Shown here: positions 28,940 through 33,455 of the stretch, piece by piece | How positions within the stretch are numbered: position 1 is the stretch's first letter | Layout of the letters: each line of letters starts with the position of its first letter | Source of the DNA: Priapulus caudatus | Lineage: Eukaryota > Priapulida > Priapulimorpha > Priapulimorphida > Priapulidae | DNA: 33,455 nt | Reading direction: 5' to 3' | NCBI RefSeq assembly: GCF_000485595.1 | Contig: NW_014577602.1 | Coordinates: forward strand, 263,014 to 296,468 | Program-made: the position numbers and the translations under genes | Notes under the pieces: model-generated | Seen by the model: only the letters and a program-made list of their open reading frames with translations | The model's database searches: none | Told to the model about the DNA's origin: nothing

Positions 28940-30500
28940 AAGAAATACCATACATACAAAAGCAATACCTATATAGTATGCTCTTCTCCCGCAGCGGTAA
29001 CGAAGCGCAATGCGAGCAATTAGCTGCATTGTGGGCGTGTTTTCAGCCAGCATCTTTGATTAATTTATGACAGTGGCACCGAAGGCTGGAATCGAGTTAT
29101 ATTATCATTAGTCATTCTTCGAGCAAATAAAGAGTGAGAACTTCGGGCTATATGTAAGCTTCGCCAGTACACGAGATTTACAGTCTAGCATGGGGCAACT
29201 AGTCAAGAAACGATAAAGACCAACATGAACTACATCGGCGAGATGTAACATTGCTCATGGAACTATAATCGACACGATACGGAAACCAAACACTGTAACT
29301 ATAGGCCGCATTCCGAACAATAGAATCTCTCGCAGGTAACCTAACTACAACCTGCCATTCGCTTTTAGCACGCGTCCCTCTTATCTTTGCCTTGATTTAT
29401 CTACTTTCGCATCTCTGATCATAAGAAATTTAGTGTAATGTTACTTACTAACGCATACAACCAAATACGGAGAACAACCATATTACAACCTAGACATAAT
29501 GACGATATAAGTGATATGTAAGCGGACACGCTCTATTGACATACACCCACGAATTTACTACGAATCTACAGTAATTTTGCTAGCACACGTCCGATTCATT
29601 CGCGAAAGAAATCAGAGCTCTGAGGGCACTGTCTAACGTCATTTTCTGTCGCTAATACAGCTGGCGGACGTCCTGCCCGTGCCGCACTAGCTTGCAGAGC
29701 CTGGCACGCAAATAGGCGGAGAGAGAAAGAGCTAGATTTAAGAAATCTATAGGGCAGCAGAGCGCGCAGGCCCCGCGTGCTGGCTTTCGCCCGTAGCAGA
29801 CAGTTTATTGCGGCGGGCAACATCGTCCGCGAGAGCGCGCCGGGAGTTTTTGAAGGACGGCGGAAATTGTGGATGACATTTTCAGCATTTCGTTTCAAAT
29901 ACGCACGTCCTCACTACATACGCAGCCGACACATGGTTCGCGCTGGCGCCGTGCACGCGCGCATTCGCGCGTGAGCGTGTGCGTGCGAATGCTATGTTTT
30001 TTAGGAGGAGAGGCAGAGAAAGGAGAAGGAGTCGGAGAGGGGAGGGGGAGGGGAGAGTAATTTCAAGGTCTGCGTGAGCGCGCAGTACGCCACGCGACGT
30101 GTGCGTCGCGATGGCGTGATCTCCGAACCGAATCGATCCGGCGGCGAAGCCTCGGGGTATAACATCAGCCCCGCTATTGCTGAGATACCGCCACTTTTCC
30201 CCTGGCTTCTGCCCCACCTAAGCCCCCCCGCGGCGTGACGTCATCGGCGAGCGGTGCGATTGTACCGTCACGAAGTTTGCCGCAGGAGGATGGGAAATCG
30301 TGTATGCTTTTGTCGACACGCCTGCGACGTGGCGGCAATGGCAGCGGTCTGCTCCAATCTGTAGCAGCGAATTGCAAGCTCTGCAGGCTTTCGCTACTTC
30401 TGTTTAAAAATCGAAACAGAAAAAACTGGCTTTGCAGCAGGGAGCAAAAACACGCGCCACCTATAGATGTTGCGATCGCTGCCGCTTTATTTCATAGAGA
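28940..30500. other. Spacer and GC-rich DNA, no gene recognised
   Basis: From about 29650 the sequence is GC- and CpG-rich (GCGCGCATTCGCGCG, CCCCCCGCGGCGTGACGTCA). It may be promoter or 5' flank of the SLC6 gene. A CRE-like TGACGTCA is at 30236-30243. No exon can be supported. Confidence 0.4.
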
Positions 30501-30515
30501 CTCAACGACACGTAC

Positions 30516-30523
30516 ACACAACA

Positions 30524-30566
<43 letters not shown>

Positions 30567-30677
30567 ATATACATACACCGCACCACACGCGCGCGCTCGC
30601 GAACACACACTCACACACAACACACACACACACACCACAGCTCACACACACGCAGACACACCCACACACACACACAC

Positions 30678-30710
<33 letters not shown>

Positions 30711-30815
30711 CACACACACATACACACACCCGCCGCAGGGCTAAGACGCACGCACGCAAGCAACGCACGCACGCACCACACAGCACACACACACACACTA
30801 ACACAGCACACACAC
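30516..30815. repeat. (CA)n-rich array
   Basis: Three CA-rich blocks with CGCA and GCA interruptions. Open frames of His-Thr or Val-Cys across it are artefacts of the repeat. Confidence 0.95.
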
Positions 30816-30949
30816 ATTTTCACATTTCGTGGTATGTTTACAGCTAATGTGATTTTACGGGCCTCGTACGTGAAAAGTTACTGAGTAAATGACACACGAC
30901 GAAAGTCACGTAAGGGAATTCCTGAAAACACACACAAACATTTCTCTTT

Positions 30950-31230
30950 ATCACTCCTCTCTCTATCACTCGCTCGCTCATTTCTCTCTCCATCTTTCCC
31001 GACCTCCCTTCCCCGTTTCTTTTTCTTTCTTCTCTATCTTTTTCGCACTCTCTCACCGTATCTCTATTCTTCTTTCTCCCTCTCTGCATCCCTACCTACC
31101 TCTCTCCCCCACTCTCCTTCCCCCGCGCTCTCCCATTCTCTCCCTCTCCCACCCTTCCACTCTCCCTCTATCTCTCCATCCTTCCACTCTCCCAACTCAT
31201 CCCCTCTCCCCCTCTCCCTCTCTCCCTCTT
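30950..31230. repeat. CT-rich pyrimidine tract
   Basis: About 280 bp of almost pure pyrimidine on the plus strand (CTCTCTCCCT, CCCTTCC units), 570 bp upstream of the SLC6 exon. Confidence 0.9.
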
Positions 31231-31560
31231 CCGCCATTAACAAAACATCGACGATGGGAAGAGCACGAACGCAGTAGCACGCTGCCGGCGTGTGCGCGAT
31301 AGCGTATAATCACTGCCGCCTCTATTTCCTGGCCCATATGTGACCCGGGGAATGCATACAAACAGAGCGGAGGAAGAGGAGGAGGGGATGGAAGGAGAAA
31401 ATTGCTGCATGCTCAGCCGCCGCGCGAGGGCGCCAGCTCCGCGCATCGATCGCAGGTCAGCGGCAGTAGACGGCATTCAGAGCTAGTGCTGATCACATCC
31501 TACGGCTCTCACTCGTGCGCACGGCTCCGTCTCTCTCTCTCCTTCTCTCTCCTTCTCCGT

Positions 31561-31582
31561 CTATATATATATATATATATAT
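31561..31582. repeat. (TA)n run upstream of the SLC6 exon
   Basis: Ten TA units directly after a CT-rich stretch. A TATA-box role is possible but not supported further. Confidence 0.7.
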
Positions 31583-31801
31583 CACCACCGCACCACCATT
31601 GCTGAGCCTCATTCCTCCCGCAGAGCTTCGTGAGGATACAGACACAGTACGTCGGGCATTCATGTAACGATCACCTCTACTCGAAACATATATAGCGAGT
31701 ATATACATAAATATAGACACAAAATATATAATATTCTATCTACGTACAGTGAACGGATCCGTGCCGACGAGCAGTAGTCGAACGCCGACGTCGGCCGACA
31801 T

Positions 31802-32051
31802 ATGGAGGAAATGGCGCCGAACATGCTCACTAACGACGACGACGACAACGGCAACGGCAAGAAGTCGGCAGCCGACGACGACGGGCCGGCGATTCTCATC
31901 TACGAGGACAGCCCGAGCGGCAGCGACGACGATCTGCGCACGCGCGAGACGTGGAGCGGCAAGCTCGACTTTCTCATGTCGTCGATCGGACTTGCCGTCG
32001 GCCTCGGTAACATCTGGCGCTTCCCATACCTGTGCTACAAGAACGGCGGAG
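31802..32051 (+). CDS. SLC6-type sodium-dependent transporter, first coding exon
   Basis: The exon encodes 83 residues: an acidic N-terminus ([12 protein letters not shown], then [14 protein letters not shown]), then [20 protein letters not shown] and [11 protein letters not shown]. This is TM1 of the neurotransmitter:sodium symporter family with its signature WRFPYxxxxNGGG. The unwound TM1 segment has Gly where monoamine transporters carry Asp (AVGLGN, not AVDLAN), so an amino-acid, GABA or similar substrate is more likely than a monoamine. ATG 31802 has A at -3 counting GACAT, and G at +4. It ends phase 1 at GGAG/GTAGGT, the usual place to continue as NGGGAF. Later exons are not in the window. 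A possible 5'UTR acceptor CTACGTACAG ends at 31749. Confidence 0.9.
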
Positions 32052-32205
32052 GTAGGTGTACTGATGGTGGTGTATTGTAGTCAGGGGTGGGGGGGTAGAT
32101 GTACTGATGGTGGTGTAGTGTAGGCAGGGGGAGGTAGGTGTACTGATGGTGGTGTAGTGTAGGGAGGGGGGAGGTAGGTGTACTGATGGTGGTGTAGTGT
32201 AGGCA
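32048..32205 (+). repeat. Minisatellite of about 40 bp carrying copies of the splice donor
   Basis: Four units contain GTAGGTGTACTGATGGTGGT or a close variant. The first overlaps the true SLC6 donor (32052); donor-like GTs recur at 32095, 32134 and 32174. A frame through the first unit meets TAG at 32078-32080. Confidence 0.85.
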
Positions 32206-32273
32206 TATCTAATCTATCTATTCTATCTATCATTATCTATCTATCTATCTATCTATCTATATCTATATCTATT

Positions 32274-32334
<61 letters not shown>

Positions 32335-32482
32335 ATCTATATCTATCTACTCTATCTATGCTATCTATCTATCTATCTATCTATCTAATCTATCTATCTA
32401 TCTATCTATCTGTCATATCTATATCTATCTAATCTATCTATCTATCTATCTATCATATCTATCTATTATCTATCTATCTATG
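32206..32482. repeat. (CTAT)n array, second
   Basis: About 65 CTAT units with ATATCT breaks, like the array at 27419-27682, and directly followed by the second segmental duplicate. Confidence 0.95.
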
Positions 32483-32483
32483 C

Positions 32484-33355
32484 TCCCTCTCTCTCTCTCT
32501 GCTCTCTGTTTCTTTTTGTCTAGCTGCACTCTCTCTTCTGTCACAGTTCATTTCGTCTCCCGTGTTTGCTTTTCTTTGACTTTACTAGTCTGGCTGCCCT
32601 TTTCACTCTTTTTCTTTTCGTTCCCTTCTATCGAGCTTCCCCTTCCTTGTTATCCTGCTTTCCGGTCTGTCTCTATATCTCCCTCTTCTTCCCCATTCTT
32701 CCCCCTTCCCCCATCTCCATCCAACAACGTGTTGCAATTACATATTGGCATATTGAATGACGTGGCTAGTAAAAAGAAAATCGCACGATTGCGTCAATTT
32801 GTAAATGAAACGCCAATACCCGCCGCCAGATTTTTTTTCTCGACTTGTTTTTATATTTAGTTCTCATTACCGGCATCGAGCTTCGCACGAATCAATATAT
32901 CTCAGCGCACTGAAGCCACATCAACCACTGACTCCCACGGGTTGCCGTGGCCACATCGGATGGCTGCTGCGTAAGCAGAATACTGGCCCGCAGACTTAAT
33001 TCACACCGGTGGTGACCCAGATGTAAAAAGCGCGCCGCAACGTCTAATTATAATTAATCTCTCTGGTGATTTCCCGGCTGGCAGACGATCGGCGAAATAG
33101 AACGATCGCGATTGCAACGCGCCACACTTCTTTCTCGTTGGCTTATATATAGTAATTAATCTGTGATAAAAAAGCCTTGAGAAGTTGAGAGCGTACATAA
33201 CGACGTTAAGACGGTGTTTCTTTCGTCTCACGCTGAGCCAATTGTCGATCTATCTCTTTCTCGCTCTCCTCTCCCCACGCACGCACCGCACGATAAACAC
33301 ACATACGCACACACACAACAACACACACACACACACACACACACAACACACACAC

Positions 33356-33393
<38 letters not shown>

Positions 33394-33401
33394 GCGAGAG
33401 G

Positions 33402-33440
<39 letters not shown>

Positions 33441-33455
33441 AGAGAGGAGAGAGAA
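32484..33455. repeat. Segmental duplicate, second copy, running off the window
   Basis: It is collinear with 27690-28740: unique part to about 33296, then (CA)n to 33391, then (GA)n to the end. It is about 60 bp shorter over the unique part, and the differences are mostly one- or two-base losses compared with the first copy. Confidence 0.85.

Noticed and set aside
28398-29070. Long overlapping frames on both strands (Arg/Glu, Ser/Leu, His/Thr)
   Set aside because: They lie over (CA)n and (GA)n arrays, with no domain or splice support.
30235-30847. His-Thr and Val-Cys open frames
   Set aside because: They are produced by the (CA)n array on either strand.

Overview
The window looks like metazoan, probably marine-invertebrate, nuclear DNA. 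Coding sequence is sparse and split into short exons with GT/AG introns. AT-rich spacers are full of small inverted-repeat elements, a LINE fragment and long microsatellites. Internal telomere-like arrays are TTAGGG-type, which argues against arthropods and nematodes. I cannot name the species.

Bases 1-2,869 hold simple repeats, an inverted-repeat element with telomere-like DNA inside, and tandem repeats. From 2,870 to 22,914, on the + strand, lies a locally duplicated NKRF-like family. NKRF is a nucleolar RNA-binding protein with an XRN2-binding (XTBD) domain, dsRNA-binding regions, a G-patch and an R3H domain. I call the units copy A (2,870-9,290), partial copy B (9,670-11,039) and copy C (16,374-22,914). 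Exon names used below: X1 (XTBD start); X2s or X2L (two alternative exons finishing XTBD); X3 (tail exon following X2s); D1, D2, D3 (dsRNA-binding region); G (G-patch); R1, R2 (R3H).

Copy C has every exon. It could make a 227-aa XTBD protein (X1-X2s-X3) and, apart from one extra base in the G-patch exon, a 522-aa full NKRF (X1-X2L-D1-D2-D3-G-R1-R2). Copy A lost D1 and the end of X2L to a repeat plus a LINE fragment, but D2-D3-G-R1-R2 are still open and in phase. Copy B has only X2s and X3. The X3 exons of B and C end in different scraps of other family exons: an X2L piece read in a shifted frame in B, and an R1 piece with its intron edge in C.

Between B and C lie a hAT-like element, small hairpins, a 1.25-kb foldback element and a dispersed repeat. 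From 22,915 to about 27,200 I see a serine-codon-like AGC repeat, relatives of the foldback arms and no convincing gene.

From about 27,200 the composition changes to long (CTAT)n, (CA)n and (GA)n arrays and GC-rich DNA. One exon is clear there: the first coding exon of an SLC6 sodium/neurotransmitter-type transporter (31,802-32,051), whose splice donor is the first unit of a small minisatellite. A roughly 1.2-kb block at 27.4-28.7 kb recurs at 32.2-33.45 kb with mostly deletion-type differences, which may be an assembly artefact.
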